From the NCBI GenBank assembly GCA_046758085.1, contig JBHHZP010000161.1:1-7661 (forward strand): 7,661 nt of DNA, read 5' to 3'. The notes beneath the pieces were generated by a model. It ran no database searches. It saw nothing but the letters and a program-made list of their open reading frames with translations, and was not told where the DNA came from. The DNA comes from VRUB01 sp046758085. Its GTDB lineage: Bacteria; Pseudomonadota; Gammaproteobacteria; Acidiferrobacterales; SPGG2. The translations under genes were made by a program, and so were the position numbers. Shown here piece after piece: positions 1 to 5,373 of the stretch; position 1 is the stretch's first letter, and each line of letters opens with the position of its first letter.

Positions 1-290
1 AAGGCGCAGACTGAATTTGTCGTCCTGCGAATAGTTGCCTTTACTGCGGTTTGTGCCGCGGGAGCACGGAGAGTCAACGCGGGTGGGAAGGGCCATGCGT
101 GGGTTTTATTGCTTTAGAGCGCTGTTTGGGTAGTTATCGTTTGCAGTAACTCCAACTCGGTCCAACGACCGATAGGCTTCGTTCTTTCTCGTAACCTCAT
201 GTTTAGTCAATAAGATAGGTGCAAAGGACGGCGGTGGGAGGAATTAGTGCTGTCAGCATAGATACGTCGACTCCACGGAGGTAGGAAACA
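1..290. other. Non-coding left edge, upstream of the GYD gene
   Basis: No convincing open reading frame, RNA gene or strong hairpin was found here. It may hold the 3' end of a gene lying outside the window, but no recognisable protein fragment could be read. The last 15 bases carry the ribosome binding site of the GYD gene (GGAGG at 279-283). No promoter with both -35 and -10 elements close to consensus could be chosen. Confidence 0.5.
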
Positions 291-584
291 ATGGCCACGT
301 TTATCAGTCTTGCTAGCTTCACGGATCAGGGTATCCGCAACGTAAAGCAGTCAACAGAGCGCGCTCGGGCGTTCAGGGAGGCAGCGCAAAAGGCGGGAGT
401 CACCGTCAAAGACATCTACTGGACCATGGGTTCACTCGATCTGGTGGTGATCTCCGATGCCCCCGACGATGAGACCGCGATGGCGCTGCTGCTAGGGTTG
501 GGCAGTCTCGGGAATGTGCGCACGCAGACGCTGCGAGGTTTTTCGGCAGAGGAAATGGGCGCGATGGTCGCCAAGATGTCCTAG
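291..584 (+). CDS. GYD domain-containing protein
   Basis: A 97-residue soluble protein of the GYD family (PF08734), a small alpha/beta ferredoxin-like fold whose biochemical role is not established. Visible family signs are the N-terminal strand (MATFISLASFTDQG), an amphipathic helix around residues 15-35, a second strand ending in G47-S-L-D50 followed by LVVISDAPDDE, and the C-terminal T-L-R-G-F-S motif near residues 80-85. The name-giving GYD triplet is here G-S-L-D, a conservative deviation also seen in relatives. The length is normal for the family. The ATG is supported by a strong GGAGG seven bases upstream. It stands alone on the plus strand and converges on the hemolysin III gene, with the palindromic repeat region between them. 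The family assignment is firm; the function is unknown. Confidence 0.88.
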   Translation: MATFISLASFTDQGIRNVKQSTERARAFREAAQKAGVTVKDIYWTMGSLDLVVISDAPDDETAMALLLGLGSLGNVRTQTLRGFSAEEMGAMVAKMS

Positions 585-619
585 AGCGCTACTAAGATGC
601 TGAGAAAGTCCTTTCATGT

Positions 620-835
620 CATTGTTGTCCCACAAGTCCCGGCTTGAACCGCTGAAACTCGCCAGGACCAAGATGCCTTAGGAATGGATTGCGCTCGAGC
701 GACATGGATCGCACGTTGGTTTCCGAGACATGCCGTGGATACGTCCCTGTAGGCTCGGTGCCAGCATCCGTGGCTTGCGACGGTCTCGGAAACCAAGGTG
801 CGATCCATGCATCGGGCGGTTGTGGGACAGCAATG
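620..835. repeat. Outer inverted repeat enclosing the palindromic element
   Basis: The 16-nt arm at 620-635 (CATTGTTGTCCCACAA) is complementary to 820-835 (TTGTGGGACAGCAATG) at 15 of 16 positions; the one exception is a G-T wobble. The two arms bracket the long palindrome at 703-809, although the spacing on the left (67 nt) is much larger than on the right (10 nt). The core GCTGTCCCAC also occurs at 4520-4529, upstream of the second palindrome copy, which suggests it belongs to the same repeat family. Confidence 0.6.
703..809 (+). repeat. Long palindromic repeat, copy 1
   Basis: The 27-nt arms at 703-729 and 783-809 are complementary at 26 of 27 positions (the mismatch is 715 against 797). 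They enclose a 53-nt loop. The loop contains GCCGTG (732-737) and CTCGGTGCCAGCAT (754-767), both shared with copy 2 at 4606-4695. A short internal stem GCCA/TGGC (760-763 with 771-774) can form in the loop. Copies of this style are dispersed in intergenic regions of some gammaproteobacterial genomes (recollection, not checked here). It could act at the DNA level as a cruciform or at the RNA level as a hairpin; its function is unknown. Confidence 0.8.
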
Positions 836-854
836 CCTTCCATGTCCTTTTTGG

Positions 855-910
855 TTCAACACCCTCCCGGCTTTGCCGGGCGGGCGAAACTCCGCTCAAC
901 GGGTCGTGAA
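855..910. repeat. GC-rich hairpin downstream of the hemolysin III gene
   Basis: The inner stem CCCGGC (866-871) pairs with GCCGGG (875-880) around a TTT loop. A looser outer pairing of TTCAACACCC (855-864) with GGGTCGTGAA (901-910) matches 8 of 10 positions. No run of T follows on either strand, so a Rho-independent terminator is not clearly shown. It may be a third module of the repeat cluster in this gap. Confidence 0.45.
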
Positions 911-965
911 GGCAGCAATCACCGACATTGTTTTCGTTCACGCAAAGAGAGAGGAAGGCGTAGCG

Positions 966-1583
966 TCAGGCGACGTATAAGACCACAGCGATATAATGGG
1001 TGACGCTGCCGACCAGTACGAACAGATGCCAGACACCATGGGCGTGGCGAAGCCTGTAATCCAAGGCATAGAAAACGATGCCCGTCGTGTAAAACACACC
1101 TCCCGCTACCACCAACACTACGCCCTCGAGAGGTAAGGCCTGCAATAATGAATTCAGTGCAATCAAGCCGAGCCAGCCCATCGTAAGATATATTACGAGA
1201 GGCAGGATCCTGCGGCCTTTCCGCGGAAGGGAGTCCAACAGGATACCCAGGATAGCAAGACCCCAGACTGCCCCGAACAACGACCAACCCGAGTCACCAC
1301 GAAGGGTAACCAAAGTGAAGGGCGTGTAGGTTCCCGCTATGAGCAAATAGATGGCGTGATGATCTAACTTGCGGAATATTTTTTTCGCGTTACCCTGAAC
1401 GCTGTGGTAGAGCGTGGAAAATACGAAGAGCAACAAAAGGGTGGTACCATAGATGCTAAAGCTCACAATTTTCCAGGAATCGCCGTCGTGCGCCCCCAGA
1501 ACTACGAGCACCACCAAACCCGCGGTTGCCATTGCCGCGCCGACAAGGTGCGTGATGCTGTTGAGTCGCTCGCCTTTATACAT
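966..1583 (-). CDS. Hemolysin III family (PAQR-type) membrane protein
   Basis: A 205-residue integral membrane protein of the hemolysin III/YqfA family (HlyIII, PAQR superfamily), predicted to have seven transmembrane helices in the inner membrane. The family metal-site signature is complete: GERLNSITHLVG at the start, S56-T-L-Y-H60 in helix 2, D74-H-H before AGTYTPF, and H182-G-V-W-H186 in the last helix. By analogy to PAQR receptors, H60, H182 and H186 would bind zinc, with D74 and S56 nearby. Hydrolase activity has been proposed for the superfamily; the bacterial role is unclear and haemolysis should not be assumed. The open frame can start at a TTG at 1610, but there is no ribosome binding site there. 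The ATG at 1583 gives MYKGERLNSITH, the usual family N-terminus, so it was chosen. The gene diverges from the NTF2-capA operon. Confidence 0.9.
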   Translation of the reverse strand: MYKGERLNSITHLVGAAMATAGLVVLVVLGAHDGDSWKIVSFSIYGTTLLLLFVFSTLYHSVQGNAKKIFRKLDHHAIYLLIAGTYTPFTLVTLRGDSGWSLFGAVWGLAILGILLDSLPRKGRRILPLVIYLTMGWLGLIALNSLLQALPLEGVVLVVAGGVFYTTGIVFYALDYRLRHAHGVWHLFVLVGSVTHYIAVVLYVA

Positions 1584-1746
1584 CTGCCGGAACCCATGTA
1601 TACATACCAAAGATCGGTTTTCAGTTCCAACTATGAAGTTAGGCAGCGCAAACTCACATAGTACGACGAGATGGGTGCGGTTTGTTCACGGGTGGTCGTG
1701 TCAAGGTAGCGGGGCCTGGTGGGAGTAATACTTTCGGAGATCGTGG

Positions 1747-2217
1747 ATGACGATGCAATCGGCGATAACTGACCTAGTCTCACGGGAAGTCATCGATTTT
1801 CATCGCCTTTTTGAAGCATGGTTTGGCGGTCGATGCGAGAACAGTGACGTTTATTTCAAAACACACCTGCGCAACCGCCTCGCCCCGGACTTCCGCATTG
1901 TGATGCCTGCTGGCAGGATACTGCGTGGCGCTGCACTGCTTGCGGACATGCGCCAAGCGCACGGCACCAATCTGCAATTCCGCATAAACATCCGTAACAT
2001 TGAGGTGCGCAGCCTTGGTGAAGATGGCAAGCTTATCCTCGCCACTTACGAGGAGTGGCAAAAAAACGCGCTCAACTCGAAGCCACCCAACAACGCGCGC
2101 ATAGCCAGCGCATTGCTCAAACGTGACGACGCTGCGCCGAACGGCCTTATTTGGCTTCATGTGCATGAGACCTGGCTCCCGGGGGCGGAGGTCTCAGCGG
2201 TTCCGTTTGACTTTTGA
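1747..2217 (+). CDS. NTF2-like (SnoaL/DUF4440-type) small protein
   Basis: A 156-residue protein with no signal peptide, consistent with the NTF2-like cone fold: a long N-terminal helix (about residues 5-27, ending EAWFGG), F-x-x-L-A-P-D-F (about 43-49), a strand carrying R-I-V-M-P-A-G, G-R-I-L-R-G-x-x-x-L (57-65), and later strands FRINIRNIEVR and KLILATYEEWQ, closing with H-V-H-E-T-W-L. Members serve as small-molecule-binding or dehydratase-like domains; neither substrate nor catalytic residues can be named. The ATG at 1747 has GGAG 8 nt upstream (1735-1738); a second ATG two codons on is possible. Its stop lies 6 nt before the CapA-family gene, so the two are almost certainly co-transcribed and perhaps translationally coupled. 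The fold call is by pattern and is less certain than those of its neighbours. Confidence 0.72.
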   Translation: MTMQSAITDLVSREVIDFHRLFEAWFGGRCENSDVYFKTHLRNRLAPDFRIVMPAGRILRGAALLADMRQAHGTNLQFRINIRNIEVRSLGEDGKLILATYEEWQKNALNSKPPNNARIASALLKRDDAAPNGLIWLHVHETWLPGAEVSAVPFDF

Positions 2218-2223
2218 AAGCCA

Positions 2224-3432
2224 ATGAAGCGACGGAAATTCCTGATTAATGCGGGTAAGACACTGCTCGCATTGGCGAATCCGGCGTTAGCAGTGAATCA
2301 AGTGAGCAACGACCCACCAAGCGATTCCAACCTGGTCACCGTGTTCATGTGCGGTGACGTCATGACAGGAAGAGGCATAGATCAAGTGCTGCCGCACCCC
2401 AGCGATCCGCGTATCTATGAGCCCTACATGCGATCGGCGCGTGGCTATGTAGAACTGGCTGAAAGAGCGAATGGCCCGATCCCCAGCCCGGTGGGCTTCT
2501 CGTACGTATGGGGAGATGCCCTGGAAGAGTTACAACGGGTGGTGCCCGATGTGAGGGTGGTTAATCTGGAAACGAGTGTTACAAAAAGCAATGACTGGGC
2601 CGCCAAGGGCATCAATTACAGGATGCACCCAGAGAATGTTCCCTGTATCACAGCGGCGAAGATCGACTGTTGTGTGCTCGCGAATAATCATATTCTGGAT
2701 TGGGGCTACGCAGGCCTTGCCGAGACATTGAATACGTTACGCAATGCTGATGTAGAGACCGCAGGTGCAGGCCGGAACACCGAGGAGGCAGAAGCCCCGG
2801 CAATAATGGAGATTGCCGGAGGCAGACGAGTGATCGTGTTCGCGTTCGGGTCGACAACGAGCGGGATACCGCGAGCGTGGGCGGCTGCGCATGATAAGCC
2901 TGGTGTGATTCTTTTAGGTAGCTTATCCGACAAAACGGTCCGACGTGTCGCCAGCAAAGTGCAAGCCGTCAAACAGCCAGGAGATATCGTCCTCGTCTCT
3001 ATTCATTGGGGCGAGAACTGGGGCTACAGTATTCCCCGTGAACAGAGGGCGTTTGCACACAAGCTTCTTGACGAAGCGGGGGTGGACGCCGTGCACGGGC
3101 ATTCCTCACACCATGCAAAAGGCATAGAGGTCTACAAAGACAAGCCGATTCTCTTCGGTTGTGGTGACTTTTTGACTGACTATGAAGGCATCAAGGGATA
3201 TGAAGGATTCCGAGGTGATTTGGTCCTGATGTACTTCGTCACTATGGATCCATCAATCGGAAAGCTCGATCGTTTCGAGATGACGCCGCTGCAGATAAAA
3301 CGTTTCAGGTTGAATCACGTGTCAAGAAAGGACGCTCAGTGGTTACGAGATACTTTGAGTAGGGAAGGGGAAAAACTTGGGACGCGAGTGGAAATGACTG
3401 CCGATAATAGCTTGATACTCAGGTGGGAATGA
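2224..3432 (+). CDS. CapA family protein (metallophosphatase-like), probable Tat substrate
   Basis: A 402-residue protein of the CapA/PgsA family (PF09587), related to calcineurin-like phosphoesterases and first known from poly-gamma-glutamate capsule synthesis. Motifs in order: G44-D-V-M-T-G-R50, N114-L-E-T-S (metal-binding NLE), A153-N-N-H156 followed by D159, S259-I-H-W-G-E-N265, and H291-G-H-S-S-H-H297 followed by KDKPILFGCGDFL. All the metal-ligand-type blocks are present, so it looks active. The N-terminus MKRRKFLINAGKTLLALANPALA has an R-R-x-F-L motif, a hydrophobic stretch and an ALA cleavage site near residue 23, suggesting Tat export to the periplasm. It follows the NTF2-like gene by 6 nt and has only a weak ribosome binding site of its own, which fits translational coupling. 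No pgsB/pgsC or cap genes are nearby, so polyglutamate synthesis is not supported; a role in envelope polymer handling is a guess. Confidence 0.88.
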   Translation: MKRRKFLINAGKTLLALANPALAVNQVSNDPPSDSNLVTVFMCGDVMTGRGIDQVLPHPSDPRIYEPYMRSARGYVELAERANGPIPSPVGFSYVWGDALEELQRVVPDVRVVNLETSVTKSNDWAAKGINYRMHPENVPCITAAKIDCCVLANNHILDWGYAGLAETLNTLRNADVETAGAGRNTEEAEAPAIMEIAGGRRVIVFAFGSTTSGIPRAWAAAHDKPGVILLGSLSDKTVRRVASKVQAVKQPGDIVLVSIHWGENWGYSIPREQRAFAHKLLDEAGVDAVHGHSSHHAKGIEVYKDKPILFGCGDFLTDYEGIKGYEGFRGDLVLMYFVTMDPSIGKLDRFEMTPLQIKRFRLNHVSRKDAQWLRDTLSREGEKLGTRVEMTADNSLILRWE

Positions 3433-3696
3433 AACACCGAAAAGGTATAAGGGATGCGCCTTGTATTGGTAGTTTTTTCTGAAAATGAAAACGTGTCGCT
3501 TAACGGGGGCAAGAGCGATTAGGCCGGAAATCTCAGTGCGAACTCACCACAGATTTTCTACAGATCGCAAGAACCGCACGGGGACCACGGATCGAAGCAT
3601 GGAAAGACCACAGAGAAAACACACGAGTAGACCATCGTTGATGATGCCCGGGCCGACCTGCCGGCGTAACGCCTCGGAACAGAGGTCACTACCCGC
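3433..3696. other. Intergenic gap between convergent capA-like and oxygenase genes
   Basis: This 264-bp gap separates two convergent genes. A 76-codon frame at 3485-3715 has no ribosome binding site and no family resemblance. No clear terminator stem with a T-tract was found, although a TTTTTT run occurs at about 3474-3479 shortly after the capA-like stop. Confidence 0.5.
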
Positions 3697-4335
3697 TTAT
3701 TGCTGCGGTAGATAGTTCGTCGGCTGTTTCACGATCAGATTGAAGCTGATGCTGATACGGAGCTCTTCCGATAGATTCGGGTGCACATAGTGCATGAGAA
3801 AGGCCGGCCACATGAGGATCATACCGGGTCTGGGAGAGACGGTGAATTCGGGCTCGATCTGGGGGTCGCCCTTGATTGCCCCCATGTTCACGGCGCTCCG
3901 AGGATCGTAGAACGTGATGCACCCCGGTCGTACATCGGCGCGATTCCGCAGTGGTGCCCGGGACTCGGGCACGCGCACATAATAAGTTCCGCTGAGGTAG
4001 GCATGAGGATGGTTGTGCGGGTCGTGATAGTCGCCGAGGCGGTTGACGTTCGCCCACGCCTGCAGCGACCAGTCGATGGAATAGTCCATGCCGGCGCGCC
4101 GGCAGTAGTCGATAGCTGATTTGTGGGCGCATTGCCGTAACCATTCGATAGCAGGATTTTCAAGGGCCAACAGATTCTCGCTGAGGTAGTCCGTCGTCAG
4201 GCTCTGGTTTTCGGTTTCACGCTCAAGAATGAGGCGCTCGAGCTCGAGATTGGCGTACTCGTGACCAGGCAGCGTGCGTTCCAGGAAGAGAACCGGCCAG
4301 AGAAGGCGAAAACCATTTTCATCTTGTGTGTGCAT
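3697..4335 (-). CDS. TIGR02466-family putative 2-oxoglutarate/Fe(II) oxygenase
   Basis: A 212-residue soluble protein of the TIGR02466/2OG-FeII_Oxy_5 group (PF13759), common near phage-like or amino-acid-modifying loci but with unassigned substrates. The N-terminal block FRLLWPVLFLERTLPGHE is typical (usual form: lfptpv). The double-stranded beta-helix core shows P106-H107-N-H109-P-H followed by AYLSGTYYV (first iron-ligand cluster), PGMILMWPAFLMH182 (distal histidine), then P186 and E-L-R193-I-S-I-S-F-N, where R193 is the expected 2-oxoglutarate carboxylate anchor. The open frame extends to a TTG at 4362, but a candidate extended -10 promoter lies directly above that codon. The ATG at 4335 (MHTQDENGFRL) is therefore preferred. 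It is a stand-alone gene; the reaction is presumably a hydroxylation, substrate unknown. Confidence 0.85.
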   Translation of the reverse strand: MHTQDENGFRLLWPVLFLERTLPGHEYANLELERLILERETENQSLTTDYLSENLLALENPAIEWLRQCAHKSAIDYCRRAGMDYSIDWSLQAWANVNRLGDYHDPHNHPHAYLSGTYYVRVPESRAPLRNRADVRPGCITFYDPRSAVNMGAIKGDPQIEPEFTVSPRPGMILMWPAFLMHYVHPNLSEELRISISFNLIVKQPTNYLPQQ

Positions 4336-4374
4336 GGTCTTTACTTTATCGTGCACGCGCAATTCCCGCCATCC

Positions 4375-4383
4375 CTTATACCA
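4375..4383 (-). promoter_or_regulatory. Candidate extended -10 promoter for the oxygenase gene
   Basis: Read on the minus strand, this is TGGTATAAG, an extended -10 form (TGn followed by TATAAG, one base off TATAAT). No good -35 hexamer lies at the right distance, which is tolerated by extended -10 promoters. Initiation would fall near 4368, giving a leader of about 33 nt to the ATG at 4335. Confidence 0.35.
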
Positions 4384-4605
4384 AGAAATACGGGCGGGAC
4401 GTGATTATCTTGTCGCGGTGGACCTCGCTGGGGCAACGCCTGTTTACGGACTTGGGGCTAGGCCGTAAACTGTTTTCTTTGCTGGCACGATCCCCAAGCC
4501 AGAAGAGGTAAGATGGACCGCTGTCCCACTAATATTGCCATGGCCTCCTGAGACCCATTGACATGGGGAGTGCTTGTCGAAGGGGCTGCGGTGGAGACAT
4601 CGGTT

Positions 4606-4695
4606 GAGCGTTTGTTTCTGAGACACGCCGTGAATACTGTCCCGTACCCTCGGTGCCAGCATACCTGCCGGCAACGGTCTCAGAAACAAACGCTC
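4606..4695 (+). repeat. Long palindromic repeat, copy 2
   Basis: The arms at 4606-4624 and 4677-4695 are perfectly complementary over 19 nt around a 52-nt loop. GCCGTG (4627-4632), CTCGGTGCCAGCAT (4649-4662) and ACGGTCTC (4674-4681) are identical to copy 1, in the same orientation. The arms differ from copy 1 at four paired positions, and both strands changed together so pairing is kept. A small inner stem TGCC/GGCA (4654-4657 with 4670-4673) can form. It lies about 50 nt upstream of the small gene at 4747. Confidence 0.8.
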
Positions 4696-4746
4696 GTCAT
4701 GTATCAGCCCAGGGTGGGAGTGGTACGGGGCAGGAGCGGATAAAAG

Positions 4747-4983
4747 ATGCCGTCTTTATTTCAACTGCTGGTCATTGCGGGTGTGGCACTGGTCGTTCTG
4801 GTCCTGTGGCGCTACCTGCGTGCGCCGGCGGCGAGGACCAAGAACGCTTCCATGCCGACCGGCAAACGGTATGAACGACGTCGACGCCAGCGGCGTGTGC
4901 GCCGGGAGCGCCGGTCGACTGTTCGGCTCGAAGCTGAGCGGCGCCAGGGACGCGGGCGTCGGCCTGACGATCAGCTGGGCTGA
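4747..4983 (+). CDS. Small basic single-pass membrane protein, unknown
   Basis: A 78-residue predicted protein not recognised as any named family. Residues 5-24 (FQLLVIAGVALVVLVLWRYL) form one clear transmembrane helix at the N-terminus, which may also act as an uncleaved signal anchor. From about residue 30 onwards the chain is extremely rich in arginine (KRYERRRRQRRVRRERR at about 40-56) and would lie in the cytoplasm by the positive-inside rule, possibly touching nucleic acid or lipid headgroups. The ATG is preceded by AGGAG at 4732-4736, about 10 nt upstream. A hairpin overlaps its stop codon. The palindromic repeat lies upstream. The start signal and membrane segment support a real gene; the arginine-rich part could be a by-product of GC-rich sequence. 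Confidence 0.5.
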   Translation: MPSLFQLLVIAGVALVVLVLWRYLRAPAARTKNASMPTGKRYERRRRQRRVRRERRSTVRLEAERRQGRGRRPDDQLG

Positions 4984-5004
4984 CCCGGTTCGCGCCGGGC
5001 GTCA
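4981..5004 (+). terminator. Hairpin at the stop codon of the small membrane protein gene
   Basis: TGAC-CCGG (4981-4988) can pair with CCGG-GTCA (4995-4998 and 5001-5004), with a two-base bulge and a TTCGCG loop. The stem begins inside the stop codon. No T-tract follows, so it may only slow or protect transcripts rather than act as a classical terminator. It lies between the convergent small gene and the RRM gene. Confidence 0.3.
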
Positions 5005-5072
5005 GGGGAGGTGCTCCGGGGCGGGTAGTGACTTACGCGAGTCTGCTCCCACTGTCGCTGGCGTTGCCGTGA

Positions 5073-5339
5073 TTAGCGTCGCCTGCGACCACGGCTGGCG
5101 CGGGGATCTTCAAAGCGTACGCGCAGAGACTTGCCGCTGAAGGTTTTGCCATCGAGCGCGGCGATCGCTGCGCGGGCTTCGTGACCTTCCATTTCGACGA
5201 ATCCGAAACCACGACATTTACGCGTGAAGATATCCGCCGCCAGATGTATGGATCGCACGGTGCCAAACTCGGAAAACAACTCCCGCACAGATTGCTCCGA
5301 GGCTTCGGCGGGCAAGTTGCCTACGAACATTTTCTTCAA
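5073..5339 (-). CDS. Single-RRM RNA-binding protein (TTG start)
   Basis: An 88-residue protein made of one RNA recognition motif, like the small Rbp proteins of cyanobacteria and many proteobacteria. RNP2 is M4-F-V-G-N-L9 and RNP1 is R43-G-F-G-F-V-E-M50, with the aromatic residues that stack on RNA bases (F5, F45, F47) all present. A short arginine-rich tail (about 80-88, ending RGRRRR) should add non-specific RNA affinity. The start is a TTG: a GAGAGGA ribosome binding site at 5348-5354 is 8 nt from the TTG but 17 nt from the first ATG (codon 4), and MKK-FVGNLP is the usual family N-terminus. It lies 34 nt downstream of the cold-shock gene and is probably co-transcribed with it; a role as an RNA chaperone during cold or stress is inferred. 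Confidence 0.9.
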   Translation of the reverse strand: MKKMFVGNLPAEASEQSVRELFSEFGTVRSIHLAADIFTRKCRGFGFVEMEGHEARAAIAALDGKTFSGKSLRVRFEDPRASRGRRRR

Positions 5340-5347
5340 AGCACGTA

Positions 5348-5354
5348 TCCTCTC
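5348..5354 (-). promoter_or_regulatory. Ribosome binding site fixing the TTG start of the RRM gene
   Basis: On the minus strand this reads GAGAGGA with an 8-nt spacer to the TTG start at 5339. The same GAGAGG with an 8-nt spacer precedes the ATG of the cold-shock gene (5589-5594), so the two genes appear to be loaded with ribosomes in the same way. Confidence 0.65.
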
Positions 5355-5373
5355 TCATAGAATGAAGGTTTGG

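Larger units (their letters stand above)
585..965. other. Convergent intergenic region filled with inverted repeats
   Basis: This 381-bp gap between two convergent genes has no credible gene. It contains, in order, one arm of a 16-nt outer inverted repeat (620-635), the large palindromic repeat (703-809), the other outer arm (820-835), and a smaller GC-rich hairpin (855-910). Several open frames run through it (for example 689-1003 plus and 678-941 minus). They have compositions dictated by the palindrome and no ribosome binding sites, so they are treated as spurious. The position between convergent genes would suit a bidirectional transcription barrier, but no T-tract follows any stem. Confidence 0.7.
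4336..4746. other. Divergent intergenic region with a second palindrome copy
   Basis: This 411-bp gap separates the oxygenase gene (-) and the small basic membrane protein (+). It contains a candidate minus-strand promoter (4375-4383), a small 8-bp inverted repeat GTTTACGG/CCGTAAAC (4442-4449 with 4463-4470), the shared motif GCTGTCCCAC (4520-4529), and palindromic repeat copy 2 (4606-4695). The open frames 4558-4743 and 4653-4874 run through the palindrome and are considered spurious. Confidence 0.6.

Noticed and set aside
689..1003. 104-codon plus-strand frame and overlapping minus-strand frames (614-862, 619-843, 678-941) in the repeat region
   Set aside because: They are translations of the palindromic repeat, appear in several frames on both strands at once, lack ribosome binding sites and overlap the hemolysin III gene end.
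1780..2166. 128-codon minus-strand frame antisense to the NTF2-like gene
   Set aside because: It is a shadow of the plus-strand gene with no ribosome binding site and no family resemblance.
3444..4382. A 13-bp inverted repeat (GGTATAAGGGATG at 3444-3456, complement at 4370-4382) flanking the oxygenase gene, possible terminal repeats of a cassette
   Set aside because: A 7.7-kb window is expected to contain about one exact 13-bp match by chance when both strands are compared, the match does not extend further, and no transposase or target duplication is visible.
4558..4874. Plus-strand frames 4558-4743 and 4653-4874 and minus frame 4444-4689
   Set aside because: They cross palindrome copy 2, have no start signals, and 4653-4874 overlaps the better-supported small membrane gene out of frame.
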